Below, in pieces: positions 33,788-42,475 of a DNA stretch of 64,000 nt. The stretch comes from Sulfurospirillum sp036802865 (GTDB taxonomy: Bacteria; Campylobacterota; Campylobacteria; Campylobacterales; Sulfurospirillaceae): the NCBI RefSeq assembly GCF_036802865.1, contig NZ_DAIRVK010000004.1, positions 218,894 to 282,893 of the forward strand. Direction: 5' to 3'. The notes under the pieces are model-generated. The model was not told the DNA's origin. It saw nothing but the letters and a program-made list of their open reading frames with translations, and did not search any database. Position numbers and translations under genes: made by a program. Numbering within the stretch: position 1 is the stretch's first letter; each line of letters starts with the position of its first letter.

Positions 33788-34687
33788 ATGAAAAAGTTTA
33801 TAACCATGTTCATTGCACTTCTTGGTTTGGCAACAGTGGCATACGCCACTGATAGCCAAATCTGGGGCGAGATGCGCATACAAAATATCCTAGGATATGG
33901 ACAAGAAGAGTCATGGAAATTAGGACCCTTGTTCACCATGTTACAGCATAAATACTTTGCATGGATATTTCTAGGTGTGTTAATAGGTGTACCTACAGTC
34001 TTTTTTCTTCATTATAAGTTTGTAGGACCCAAAGTATTTCCACACAGCCATAATAAGCATTATGCTTTTAACCTGTTCCATAGAACCGTTCACCAAATAG
34101 CAGCGGTAAGCTTTTTAGTGATAATTCCAACAGGATTTATCATCGTTTTTGGTGACTTCTTTGGTGGTGGTACTTTGGTAAGAATGGCGAAAAACCTTCA
34201 TGGTTTCTTTACCATTCCTTTCTCCATTGTGGTAATCCCAATGGCGCTCATGTGGCTGAAAGAGGCACTTTTTAACTTAGAGGATGTGAAATGGTTTCTA
34301 ATTCTAGGTGGGTATCTTTCTAAAGAGAAACAGATCATCAATGCAACCCAATTTAACGCAGGTCAAAAGATGTGGTATTGGGTAGCTATACTAGGCGGCA
34401 TTACGATGATTTTAAGCGGTGCTTTCATGTTCTTCTTGGATTTCAAGATGGAAATGTTGCATAATTTAACAGGAATGAGTCAAATCGACCTTTTAAGAGC
34501 CGCTGCCATTTTACATAACGTGATGGGCTTTGCCGTTGTCGCACTCTTTATTACCCATGTGTATATGTCTATGTTTGCGATTAAAGGTGCGGTGCATAGT
34601 ATTATTACGGGTTATGTTGAAGAAGAAGAAGTCAAGTTCCTTCACAATGCGTGGTATAAAAAGCTCAAAGATCAAGGTAAGTTTTGA
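33788..34687 (+). CDS. fdhC: Formate dehydrogenase cytochrome b subunit
   Basis: 299 residues from ATG 33788 (AAAGGAG upstream). N-terminal signal-like helix (MKKFITMFIALLGLATVAYA), then four membrane helices (about 58-80, 103-125, 140-160, 195-218, with another near 245-265). Histidines in FHRTVHQIAAV, NLHGFF, LHNVMGF and ITHVYMS are the usual haem-b ligands of the FdnI/FdhC family. Conveys electrons from FdhB to menaquinone. Last gene of the operon, followed by a terminator. Confidence 0.92.
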   Translation: MKKFITMFIALLGLATVAYATDSQIWGEMRIQNILGYGQEESWKLGPLFTMLQHKYFAWIFLGVLIGVPTVFFLHYKFVGPKVFPHSHNKHYAFNLFHRTVHQIAAVSFLVIIPTGFIIVFGDFFGGGTLVRMAKNLHGFFTIPFSIVVIPMALMWLKEALFNLEDVKWFLILGGYLSKEKQIINATQFNAGQKMWYWVAILGGITMILSGAFMFFLDFKMEMLHNLTGMSQIDLLRAAAILHNVMGFAVVALFITHVYMSMFAIKGAVHSIITGYVEEEEVKFLHNAWYKKLKDQGKF

Positions 34688-34770
34688 TGTCTATCTTTAT
34701 GTACTTTCCAAGCTAAGCTTGAAAAGTTACGTTGAATAAGGCACTGAATTACCTCTTTGATTAAAGATAT

Positions 34771-34800
34771 AAGCCCTAAAAAAGGGCTTATATTCTTTTT
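34771..34800. terminator. Bidirectional terminator between fdhC and the AraC gene
   Basis: AAGCCCT-AAAAA-AGGGCTT (34771-34789) followed by TATATTCTTTTTT; the AraC gene ends at 34800 on the other strand. A decayed piece similar to the dispersed repeat lies at about 34712-34738. Confidence 0.8.
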
Positions 34801-35642
34801 TACACAAAATTCTTTCTAAATTGAATGGGAGAAAATCCCGTTTCTCGCTTAAAAAAACGGCTAAAGTATGCTGCGTCATCAAATCCTAATGCTGCAGCGA
34901 TTTCATTGGAATTCATACCTGTAAAACAGAGCATCCTCTTGGCTTCTACAATTGTTTTAGACCGAATATACTCACCACAGGGAATTCCTGTATACTCTTT
35001 TACGGCGAGATTGAGTGTTTTGATAGGCACTTTGAGTTTTTTTGCATAGTAGATTGGTGTGTTAACATGGTAATGACTCTCTTCTAAAAGGGCATTGAGT
35101 GCTCCAAAAAGAGTTGTTTGGGTATTTTCATTGATAACGTTAGGAAGCAGTCTCTGGACTTGAATTAAAAAAAGTTTGAGTAAGTTATTTATAGTACATT
35201 GTTTAAGTGTTTTTTGACTATCAAATTCTTCGCATAAACTAAAGAGTAATTCTTCAAATAAATGATAAGAAGGCTCTTCAATCAACATATAATCGAAATT
35301 GAAGATAGAAAGATTTTCAAAAAAAGTTTTTTCTGCAAAAATAGAAAGATCAAATCGCAATAAGAAACCATGAAATTCTTCTGTCATAATAGGAAGATGA
35401 ATTTGCGAGGGAGAAAACATATAAAGAGATCCTTTTTGAATAGGATTGTCTTTAAAGTCCACTCTCATAATACCATTGCCCTGTGTCACAAAAATAATTT
35501 CATAAAATGGGTGCCTGTGAGGCAGTGGTAGTGGAGTGTCTTTGGGGAGCGCATGATGGCTAATTTGACCAATATAAAAATTTTTTTCTTCATTGGGGCT
35601 TTTAGGGTCTATATCGTGAAAAAGTTTAACTTCGGTAGTCAT
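34800..35642 (-). CDS. AraC-family regulator with cupin sensor (first of two)
   Basis: 280 residues. N-terminal cupin (about 25-110: LPHRHPFYEIIFVTQGNGIM with the H-x-H pair), helical linker, and C-terminal AraC double HTH (about 180-280) ending NEIAAALGFDDAAYFSRFFKRETGFSPIQFRK. It is clearly a paralogue of the protein at 38311-39123. It should sense a small ligand and activate nearby genes, plausibly DoxX/YceI/porin. RBS AGGAAA before ATG 35642. Confidence 0.9.
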   Translation of the reverse strand: MTTEVKLFHDIDPKSPNEEKNFYIGQISHHALPKDTPLPLPHRHPFYEIIFVTQGNGIMRVDFKDNPIQKGSLYMFSPSQIHLPIMTEEFHGFLLRFDLSIFAEKTFFENLSIFNFDYMLIEEPSYHLFEELLFSLCEEFDSQKTLKQCTINNLLKLFLIQVQRLLPNVINENTQTTLFGALNALLEESHYHVNTPIYYAKKLKVPIKTLNLAVKEYTGIPCGEYIRSKTIVEAKRMLCFTGMNSNEIAAALGFDDAAYFSRFFKRETGFSPIQFRKNFV

Positions 35643-35706
35643 TTATATTTCCTAATTGTACACACAAAAGCAAAAACGATACATCTATATTACATTAGTG
35701 TATGAT

Positions 35707-36105
35707 TTAACTAAGGTGTAATTTTTGATCTAAGCTATATTTACCAGCACCTAAAAACACAATGCTAAGTGAAACTAAAAGATAGAGTAACGGAAGTTCA
35801 ATTAAAGGACCTCCTGTTTTAGCATCGAGCATTAAAAATTTATCTTCAAAGCCAAGATAAATGGCAACAATCATTGTTGTACTTAATATAAGCGCACTGA
35901 TACGAGTAAAAAGTCCAGCAATAAGTAAAAAAGGGATAATAAGTTCTCCCATATAAACCCCATAAGCCAAGAATTCTGGTAGCCCAGCTTTGAGTACAAG
36001 TGCTTTAGCACCACTAATGCCATAGTTAAATTTTTTAAATCCATGAAACAATATTAAAATAGCCACACTAAGACGCAAAATAAATTTTCCCTTTTCTTCT
36101 GTCAA
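35707..36105 (-). CDS. DoxX-family membrane protein
   Basis: 132 residues with four membrane helices; LRLSVAILILFHGFKKF at the N-terminus and the GELIIPFLLIAGLFTRISA segment are typical of DoxX/DoxD-like proteins. The first in-frame start is TTG 36105; there is no ATG nearby and the RBS is weak, so the start is uncertain. Family roles include quinone-linked thiosulfate oxidation and redox stress complexes. A long inverted repeat 103-155 bp upstream may regulate it. Confidence 0.75.
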   Translation of the reverse strand: MTEEKGKFILRLSVAILILFHGFKKFNYGISGAKALVLKAGLPEFLAYGVYMGELIIPFLLIAGLFTRISALILSTTMIVAIYLGFEDKFLMLDAKTGGPLIELPLLYLLVSLSIVFLGAGKYSLDQKLHLS

Positions 36106-36207
36106 ATGCTTCGCAAATTTTTTTCTATACCCAACATTATTTAATCCTTACATACTGTATGTAAGAAGTACAGCTACTTTGGATCAACATAAAAATAGAC
36201 TTTTATA

Positions 36208-36260
36208 TCATATTATTGTACTTTTAAGATTTAAATTAGTCTAATAGTACAATAATATGA
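36208..36260. promoter_or_regulatory. Long inverted repeat upstream of doxX
   Basis: A 15-bp arm (36208-36222, containing ATTGTACT) and its exact complement (36246-36260) with a 23-bp spacer. The 14-mer ATTGTACTTTTAAG at 36215-36228 recurs at 39301-39314, upstream of the second AraC gene. Probable target of one or both AraC regulators (inference). Confidence 0.5.
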
Positions 36261-36342
36261 TCAAATTATAGTGCGATCATATGATAAATCCTTGACTATA
36301 AAATAAAATATAGCCATGGGTTTATCGAGTATTCAAGGAGAC

Positions 36343-36379
36343 AGAAGAGAGGGGGCTTGGCGGTAAAAACCTCTCTTCT
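36343..36379 (-). terminator. Terminator after the YceI gene
   Basis: AGAAGAGAGG pairs with CCTCTCTTCT (10 bp), 22 bp past the YceI stop on the minus strand; the following U run is weak. Confidence 0.5.
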
Positions 36380-36400
36380 TAAGATAATGGGTATATGAAC

Positions 36401-36883
36401 TTACTTTTTGATGTCGTACTTAACGGTTACTTCATCACCTGATTTGATAGCACCAAACATGACAGACGGAATTTCAAGTCCAAATTCTGTCATTTTCACT
36501 TTAAAACTACCCGAAACATGATCAAGTGTCAAAACTTCAGGTTTTAAAGTTTGTGTTCGTTCTTTATCGAGTACTTTAAAAATACCTTTGATAGTACCAG
36601 CAGCTAAATCAGCTTCGAGTAGCTTAAAAGTAATCACATTGTTTTTATCAATTTTCAATGTCTCATAAGCTTTCTCATCTAAACCCTCATCGCCACTTTT
36701 CAGTGTTTTTATTTGAACAGCGACAGTTAGTTTTGTGATTTGACTGCCATCATTTTCAAATGCAACATCGGTTTTGTTAGAAACCATTTTCCAATCATGA
36801 AGCGTAGATGTTCCATGAATCTCAATATTTTCAGCGTATACTAAGCCTGATAAAAGCAAAAGGCTACAAATCAATTTTTTCAC
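36401..36883 (-). CDS. YceI-family periplasmic protein
   Basis: 160 residues, GTG start at 36883 with RBS AAGGAT. Signal peptide MKKLICSLLLLSGLVYA; the mature part begins IEIHGTSTLHDWKM, a sub-type of the YceI lipocalin fold with an STLHDW motif. Length and strand pattern (KVKMTEFGLEIPSVMFG, DEVTVKYDI) fit. 19 bp after the porin gene in the same direction, so probably co-transcribed. Distinct in sequence from the YceI at 14769. Confidence 0.82.
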   Translation of the reverse strand: MKKLICSLLLLSGLVYAENIEIHGTSTLHDWKMVSNKTDVAFENDGSQITKLTVAVQIKTLKSGDEGLDEKAYETLKIDKNNVITFKLLEADLAAGTIKGIFKVLDKERTQTLKPEVLTLDHVSGSFKVKMTEFGLEIPSVMFGAIKSGDEVTVKYDIKK

Positions 36884-36902
36884 ATTAAATCCTTATAAAA
36901 AA

Positions 36903-38234
36903 TTAGAAGCTAAGAGATGCATTGACCATAAAGCCACTAAAATCAGCTTTACCATCTTTATAGATAGAGAATTTTTCACGCTCTTGTTTGATATACTCAA
37001 GCTTTGCAACGGCATTTTTTGAGAGGAACCAACCAAGTGAAGCTTGATATTGTGTTAACTCAGCATCTCCAAGATCATTATAACTATCTTTGTAATCTTG
37101 AACAGCATTTTCATAACGAACTGCTGCCCAGAATTTATCGTTGCAGAAACGTTGAACAAGATCAACTGCATAGTGATTAACTTTGATAGATTTATCCATA
37201 GTATCACTCGCATCAATTATTTCGTACATTCCGTATAATTCTGTGTCTTTATATTTTATAAAAAGATTGGTTTTCGAAGAGAGAACGTCTGGAGCAGATG
37301 TATATTGTTGTGTACCTTTATAGTTGACATAGTTTCTCGTAGGATCCCAACCAGATGAAAGTACGTTTGTATTAGTAGTACCATAAACGTTTCTAATAAC
37401 ATTGCCCGCTTTATCACCCATGTATAAATCTTGTCTATTCACCCCTGAAACACTGTAAACTGATTCTGTAATTCTAAGTCTTAGATCATCAGTATATTCG
37501 TGATCAAAACCAATTTTTCCATATACAGCGTAAGTATTACTTGTCGTACCAAAGCTATCTGTTTCTGACGTATCTTGTGGATTAGCTTGACCATTTGTGA
37601 TACCTGCCACTACAAAAGAGCTAATCGCAGGAATACGATAAAGAACCTCAATATGTGTACCTTGATCAGCAGCATCAACGGCTAAGTTATTGATAAAAGG
37701 ATTTCTCATGACATTGGCATTATCAGTTCTTCGGTATTGATCGTCACCATAGTTAATATCATTGACACCGATTTTAATCGTTGCATCTTTCATAAATCCA
37801 GAGAGAAATCCTGGAGCAATAAAATCAAGGTTATCAATAGTTGCGTAACCACCTTTGACATAGGTTTCATTATGATGGTGAGATGCAAGCATAGTTTGCA
37901 ATTTAACATTAAAACCGCTCATCACTTTAGCATTAATATCTAGATTTGCAGCAGGTAAACTTAATGCTGATTCTGTATCACCAGTTGATTTAGATACAGC
38001 ATCTGTTGATGTTGTACTAAATGCATTACCATCAACGTGGCTTGCAAATTTAGAGGGACTCCATGGTTGATCTATCCCTTGATAGTAAAAAGACAAGTCA
38101 ACGGCAAAACTGACTTCAGGTTTACCACTAAACGCAGAAGTATCTTTTTCTGGTTCAAATTGTTGATTAAGTTTAGCACTCGCCAAAGTGCCACAAACGA
38201 CTGTACTCAAAAGTACGACAGCGAATTTATTCAT
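36903..38234 (-). CDS. Outer-membrane porin (Campylobacterota major-porin type)
   Basis: 443 residues. Signal peptide MNKFAVVLLSTVVCGTLASA; the rest is amphipathic beta-strand sequence, ending in a C-terminal Phe (GFMVNASLSF), the mark of outer-membrane barrels. General features resemble the Opr/MOMP-type porins of this phylum. RBS GGAGGAA before ATG 38234. It is flanked by an AraC regulator upstream and YceI downstream; a substrate-inducible channel is plausible. Confidence 0.82.
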   Translation of the reverse strand: MNKFAVVLLSTVVCGTLASAKLNQQFEPEKDTSAFSGKPEVSFAVDLSFYYQGIDQPWSPSKFASHVDGNAFSTTSTDAVSKSTGDTESALSLPAANLDINAKVMSGFNVKLQTMLASHHHNETYVKGGYATIDNLDFIAPGFLSGFMKDATIKIGVNDINYGDDQYRRTDNANVMRNPFINNLAVDAADQGTHIEVLYRIPAISSFVVAGITNGQANPQDTSETDSFGTTSNTYAVYGKIGFDHEYTDDLRLRITESVYSVSGVNRQDLYMGDKAGNVIRNVYGTTNTNVLSSGWDPTRNYVNYKGTQQYTSAPDVLSSKTNLFIKYKDTELYGMYEIIDASDTMDKSIKVNHYAVDLVQRFCNDKFWAAVRYENAVQDYKDSYNDLGDAELTQYQASLGWFLSKNAVAKLEYIKQEREKFSIYKDGKADFSGFMVNASLSF

Positions 38235-38310
38235 AATATAATTCCTCCGAAAGTTAAATTTCAGATAAATTATAACGGTTAATATTTATTTTTAAAATGG
38301 ATTTTCATTA

Positions 38311-39123
38311 TTAAAAATTGTACTTTGCTTCCAATTGATTACGGAAATTTTTTGGAGAAACGCCAACCTCGCGCTTAAAGAAACGACTAAAATAAGCTGG
38401 GTCAATAAAGCCTAAATGGTCAGCAATTTCATTGCACGACATGGTGTCATACTTAAGAAGTCTTTTGGCTTCTTGGATTGTTTTGGAACGAATAAGTTCA
38501 CTGCAATTGAATCCTGAAATTTCTTTAATGGCTTGATTCAACAGCTTCTCACTCATTTTTAATTTTTTTGCATAGTACGTTACAGGGGTTAGCTGGTAAT
38601 TGTTTTCATGCATAAGGTCATTCAGTTTTGTAAATACTATATTGGTGATGTGCGATGCTTGTTTTGCAGGTAATGCTCGCTTTACGTAGATAAGTAAAAT
38701 TTGAAGGAGGTTGCTTATCGTAGACTCTTTAAATGATTTTGTCATTTTAAATTCTACATGTAAGTTTTGTAGTACAGCTTCAAACATCAAAAATTCCGAT
38801 TCACTTACATTAACAGTATCAAAACGAAAGATCGAAAGGTATTCAATAAAAGATTTTTCCGCAAAAAATGACATATCAAATTTAAGTAGATAGCCTTGAA
38901 GATTACATGTTTGCTCCCATCCATGAATTTGATTGGGTGAAACTAAGAAAAATGAATTTTTATGTACTTCATAACTTTGACAGTCAACATAGAATGTTCC
39001 CTCTCCTTGAGCGATGAAAAAAAGCTCATAACAAGAGTGTTTATGTCGTGGAACAGGGCTTAGATAGTCTATTTTTTCTATTCTAAAATGTTCTTCTGCA
39101 AAATTATAAATTGGAGCGGTCAT
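38311..39123 (-). CDS. AraC-family regulator with cupin sensor (second of two)
   Basis: 270 residues from ATG 39123 (AAGGA at the right distance; ATG 39129 is too close). N-terminal cupin (VPRHKHSCYELFFIAQGEGTFYV), C-terminal double HTH ending CNEIADHLGFIDPAYFSRFFKREVGVSPKNFRN. Close paralogue of the regulator at 34800-35642; the pair flanks doxX-yceI-porin. ATTGTACTTTTAAG 178 bp upstream may be an autoregulatory site. Confidence 0.9.
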   Translation of the reverse strand: MTAPIYNFAEEHFRIEKIDYLSPVPRHKHSCYELFFIAQGEGTFYVDCQSYEVHKNSFFLVSPNQIHGWEQTCNLQGYLLKFDMSFFAEKSFIEYLSIFRFDTVNVSESEFLMFEAVLQNLHVEFKMTKSFKESTISNLLQILLIYVKRALPAKQASHITNIVFTKLNDLMHENNYQLTPVTYYAKKLKMSEKLLNQAIKEISGFNCSELIRSKTIQEAKRLLKYDTMSCNEIADHLGFIDPAYFSRFFKREVGVSPKNFRNQLEAKYNF

Positions 39124-39645
39124 AATCATTCCTTCTTAAAGTAATTCATACTAAATGCCAAAAAAGAGTTTTAATATTTTTCGCCATATCGTTCATTTAA
39201 ATTTGAATGAAATGGAAGTTATAAAACCTTAAAAAATTCATATTTTGAGAAAGTATATCAGATAGTTCAGGTGTATATAAATGGATTTTATGGATAAATG
39301 ATTGTACTTTTAAGCCAATAAATGGATTAAAAGTGTCTTCTAAGTTACATAAAACTTCATTATTGAGCCATTTTTTGGTGTTTTAGTGCATTATTCTACA
39401 TTGGTTATCATGTGATAAAGTATTTTATATTACAAAAGTAAAATTTTTTTATGAAGTTATAGTTTACCGAATTCATAAAGTATGGTAAGAGCAAGAATAA
39501 ATAATTTTTTAATATTATTATTTATTTTTTCGTCATTGTCAAAATCTTACAAAGAGACGTGGCATTTAAAAGAAGAGCAAAAAATATTCAGGTAGAAGAT
39601 ATAGCATAAAAAGTCGTGCATTTTGTCACTAAATATTTATCCTAT
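39124..39645. other. AT-rich region without a gene
   Basis: About 520 bp between the AraC start and the DUF190 stop. No ORF with an RBS was found. The only recognisable item is the 14-mer ATTGTACTTTTAAG at 39301-39314, shared with 36215-36228. The AraC promoter must lie in its left part. Confidence 0.4.
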
Positions 39646-39957
39646 TCAAAGTGTGCCGTACTCAATAGCTATTTTGGTATAAAACAGTCCGAGTTTTTCT
39701 TCTTTTAGAACTTTGAAGAGTTTTTCGCATGCTTCTTCATCGACATTCATAATGATTTCAAGTGGTTCATCGGCAAGTTCAAAAAAAGTAGAAGAGTGTA
39801 GTTTGCCATCTCTCCCAATACCTTGTGATGCTTGCAGAACCGTTACACCTTTAATTCCAATCTTCTCGGCAATATCCATAAGCCACTGGCTGATATGATC
39901 ACCGTTTGCGTGTTTACGACTTTGAAGAGTTGAAAAAACAAGTTGAAAACCTTTCAT
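39646..39957 (-). CDS. DUF190 protein, CrcB-associated
   Basis: 103 residues, PII-like fold expected (KGFQLVFSTLQSRKHANGDHISQWLMDIAEKIGIKGVTVLQASQGIGRDG is the DUF190 pattern, described here by its ends only as KGFQLV to QGIGRDG). DUF190 genes commonly sit beside crcB and are thought to be small regulatory or accessory proteins. It starts 4 bp inside the crcB end, so it is translationally coupled. Confidence 0.82.
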   Translation of the reverse strand: MKGFQLVFSTLQSRKHANGDHISQWLMDIAEKIGIKGVTVLQASQGIGRDGKLHSSTFFELADEPLEIIMNVDEEACEKLFKVLKEEKLGLFYTKIAIEYGTL

Positions 39958-40343
39958 AACGATCCTTTTTGAAGTAGGGTATAACTAGCAATGCCTAGAA
40001 GTGTCATCAGGATGGAGCCAATAACATGCAGAAGAGCTGCAACGATGCTCATACTAAAGCGTCCTTCTTGAATGAGCGTGACGATCTCCGCACTAAAAGT
40101 GCTAAATGTGGTCAGTCCACCCAAAAATCCAGTGATGATAAACAAGCGCCATTCTGGTGCAAGAGCGGTATTGGAAGCAAAAAAAGCAATAAACAATCCA
40201 ATGAGATAACCACCTAGAAGATTGGCACTTAAAGTTCCAAGAGGAATAGTGGGATAAAGCGCATTGAGCTTTGTACCTAAAACCCAACGTAAAAGAGCAC
40301 CAAATCCAGCACCTGAAAAAATGGCTACAACGGTATAAAACAT
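39954..40343 (-). CDS. crcB: CrcB/Fluc fluoride ion channel
   Basis: 129 residues with four membrane helices and the family signatures GAGFGALLRW (about 11-20), GTLSANLLGGYLIG (N in helix 2) and TGFLGGLTTFSTFS (helix 3 break with the Phe box). It exports fluoride as a dual-topology dimer. No fluoride riboswitch pattern was found in the 100 bp upstream. Coupled to DUF190. Confidence 0.92.
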   Translation of the reverse strand: MFYTVVAIFSGAGFGALLRWVLGTKLNALYPTIPLGTLSANLLGGYLIGLFIAFFASNTALAPEWRLFIITGFLGGLTTFSTFSAEIVTLIQEGRFSMSIVAALLHVIGSILMTLLGIASYTLLQKGSL

Positions 40344-40439
40344 CCCAAAAACCTTGTGTGGAATTTGTTGAGATTATAACATAACTCATTCAAAAGAGAG
40401 ACAGGAGATGCTCATATACTACTAAATCGCTTGGTATTC

Positions 40440-40468
40440 TTGACAATAAAAAAAGAATCTGCTATTAT
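40440..40468 (+). promoter_or_regulatory. Sigma-70-like promoter of the sulfate transport operon
   Basis: TTGACA (40440-40445), 17-bp spacer, TATTAT (40463-40468). Transcription would start near 40475, about 23 nt before the leader peptide ATG. Confidence 0.65.
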
Positions 40469-40497
40469 TTCGTCAATTTAAAACAAGGAGGTAAACC

Positions 40498-40563
40498 ATG
40501 AACTCTAATGATTCCCTTATTCATGGAAAGAGTACTCGTGTTTTTTGTCTGATGTGTTGCTAA
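40498..40563 (+). CDS. Cys-rich 21-residue leader peptide of the sulfate operon
   Basis: A 21-codon frame (MNSNDSLIHGK... ending VFCLMCC, stop TAA) with the best Shine-Dalgarno in the neighbourhood (AAGGAGG, 7 bases before ATG). Three of the last five residues are Cys (17, 20, 21), directly before the stop. The sulfate-binding protein gene starts 60 bp later. Cys-codon-rich leader ORFs before sulfur genes are known in actinobacteria, where slow Cys-tRNA supply stalls the ribosome and changes downstream expression. I infer the same role. No classical terminator-antiterminator pair is visible after it, so control could be at translation. Confidence 0.65.
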   Translation: MNSNDSLIHGKSTRVFCLMCC

Positions 40564-40622
40564 AAAAACGTCTTATATCACCAATAAAATATTTTAAGTC
40601 AACAACACATAAGGAAACAAAA

Positions 40623-41639
40623 ATGAAAAGTTTAAAATCAAACCTCTTTGGGGTAACCATAGCAGTTTTGGCGCTTGTAGCGCCTTTTATTCACGCCGCA
40701 GACATCTCTTTACTCAACGTTTCATACGACCCAACCAGAGAGTTTTATAAAGAGTACAACCAAGCCTTTGCTAAACACTGGAAAGAACTCAAAGGCGATA
40801 ACGTCACCATTCGTCAATCTCATGGAGGCTCAGGTGCACAAGCTAGAAGTGTGATCGACGGACTAGATGCTGATGTCGTCACTTTAGCACTTGCTTATGA
40901 TGTTGATGCCATTGCAGAAAAAGCCAAAGCGATTGATCCTAATTGGCAAAAAAGATTGACCCATAACAGCGCACCGTATACTTCTACCATTGTATTTTTA
41001 GTGCGTAAAGGCAATCCAAAAGGAATTCGTGACTGGGATGATTTAGCAAAACCCGATGTGAAAGTCATCACGCCAAACCCAAAAACTTCAGGAGGTGCTA
41101 GATGGAACCATTTAGCGGCTTGGGGCTATGGGCTTGAAAAATACGGTAGTGAAGATAAAGCCAGAGAATTCGTCTCTAAAATCTATGCCAATGTTCCCGT
41201 ACTAGACTCAGGTGCCAGAGGCGCTACCAACACCTTTGTTCAAAGAGGTTTAGGTGATGTCTTAATTGCTTGGGAGAATGAAGCAATCTTGTCGATTAAA
41301 GAATTAGGCCCTGATAAATTTGACATAGTCGTTCCTAGTATCAGCATTCTTGCAGAACCAAGTGTTAGCATTGTCGATAAAAACGTAGTAAAAAAAGGAA
41401 CCAAAGAGGTAGCTATTGCTTACTTAGAGTACTTGTACTCGAAAGAGGGACAAAGAATTGCTGCCAAAAATTACTATCGTCCAACGGATGTTGAAATTGC
41501 AAAAGAGACTGAGTCAACGTTTCCTAAACTTAAACTCTTTACGATCGATGCGGTTTTTAACGGATGGGGCGAAGCTCAGAAAAAACACTTTGCAGATGGT
41601 GGCGAGTTTGACAAAATCTTCGCTTCTATTAAACGATGA
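40623..41639 (+). CDS. sbp: Periplasmic sulfate-binding protein
   Basis: 338 residues from ATG 40623 (MKSLKSNLFGV; AAGGAAA upstream). Signal peptide to about residue 27 (FIHA-ADIS). The mature protein matches Sbp/CysP: LLNVSYDPTREFYKEYN, QSHGGSGAQARSVIDGL, TPNPKTSGGARWNHLAAWG and DSGARGATNTF, which form the sulfate pocket. First main gene of the importer operon; it overlaps cysT by 4 bp. Confidence 0.94.
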   Translation: MKSLKSNLFGVTIAVLALVAPFIHAADISLLNVSYDPTREFYKEYNQAFAKHWKELKGDNVTIRQSHGGSGAQARSVIDGLDADVVTLALAYDVDAIAEKAKAIDPNWQKRLTHNSAPYTSTIVFLVRKGNPKGIRDWDDLAKPDVKVITPNPKTSGGARWNHLAAWGYGLEKYGSEDKAREFVSKIYANVPVLDSGARGATNTFVQRGLGDVLIAWENEAILSIKELGPDKFDIVVPSISILAEPSVSIVDKNVVKKGTKEVAIAYLEYLYSKEGQRIAAKNYYRPTDVEIAKETESTFPKLKLFTIDAVFNGWGEAQKKHFADGGEFDKIFASIKR

Positions 41640-42466
41640 AATGGCACTTTAGAAAACCAAGTGTTTTGCCAGGCTTTGGCTTGACGCTTGGCTTTAGCCT
41701 GACCTACGTCACCCTTCTAGTGCTCATACCACTAGGGGGTTTGCTGCTTTATACAACGAAGCTCTCTTGGAGTGAGTTTGGAGCCGTTATCAGCGATCCT
41801 AGAGTCGTGGCTTCGTTTAAACTTAGTTTTGGCGCAAGCTTGATTGCCGCAGTGATCAACCTCGTTTTTGGACTCATCGTTGCGTGGACATTGGCGCGTT
41901 ACGACTTTTTTGGTAAAAAAATTGTCGATGCATTGGTGGATTTGCCGTTTGCTCTTCCTACTGCGGTTGCAGGTATTGCCCTTGCGGCTATCTTTGCGTC
42001 CAATGGTTGGATAGGCTCACTTTTAGAGCCATTTGGCATTCAAATTGCCTATTCTAGGGCAGGTGTTGTGGTAGCTCTTGTTTTCATCGGGCTTCCTTTT
42101 GTGGTGCGTACGGTTCAGCCTGTCATCGAAGAGTTTGAAAAAGAGTTTGAAGAAGCATCCACAAGCCTAGGCGCTTCGTGGTGGCAGACGTTTAGCAGAG
42201 TCATTTTACCCTCGTTAATGCCAGCCCTTTTAACAGGGTTTGCTCTTTCGTTTGCACGAGCACTTGGTGAGTATGGTTCTATTATTTTCATCTCGAGCAA
42301 TATGCCCTTTGTGAGTGAAATCGTGCCACTTATCATCGTGACCAAACTTTCGCAGTTTGATTATGTGGGTGCAACAGCGGTTGGAACGGTGATGTTACTT
42401 GCAACGTTCGTTATTTTGTTTTTGATTAATGCCATTCAGATTTACAGTCGCGAAAAAAGTTTATAG
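41636..42466 (+). CDS. cysT: Sulfate ABC transporter permease CysT (CysU)
   Basis: 276 residues, six membrane helices. The EAA loop (EEASTSLGASWWQTFSRVILPSLMPALLTG, about 178-207) contacts the ATPase. Sequence PGFGLTLGFSLTYVTLLVLIPLGGL at the start is the CysT pattern. Overlaps sbp by 4 bp. Confidence 0.93.
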   Translation: MKWHFRKPSVLPGFGLTLGFSLTYVTLLVLIPLGGLLLYTTKLSWSEFGAVISDPRVVASFKLSFGASLIAAVINLVFGLIVAWTLARYDFFGKKIVDALVDLPFALPTAVAGIALAAIFASNGWIGSLLEPFGIQIAYSRAGVVVALVFIGLPFVVRTVQPVIEEFEKEFEEASTSLGASWWQTFSRVILPSLMPALLTGFALSFARALGEYGSIIFISSNMPFVSEIVPLIIVTKLSQFDYVGATAVGTVMLLATFVILFLINAIQIYSREKSL

Positions 42467-42475
42467 GAGAGGACG

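Noticed and set aside
40344..40440. Fluoride riboswitch before crcB
   Set aside because: The upstream sequence does not show the expected pseudoknot pattern.
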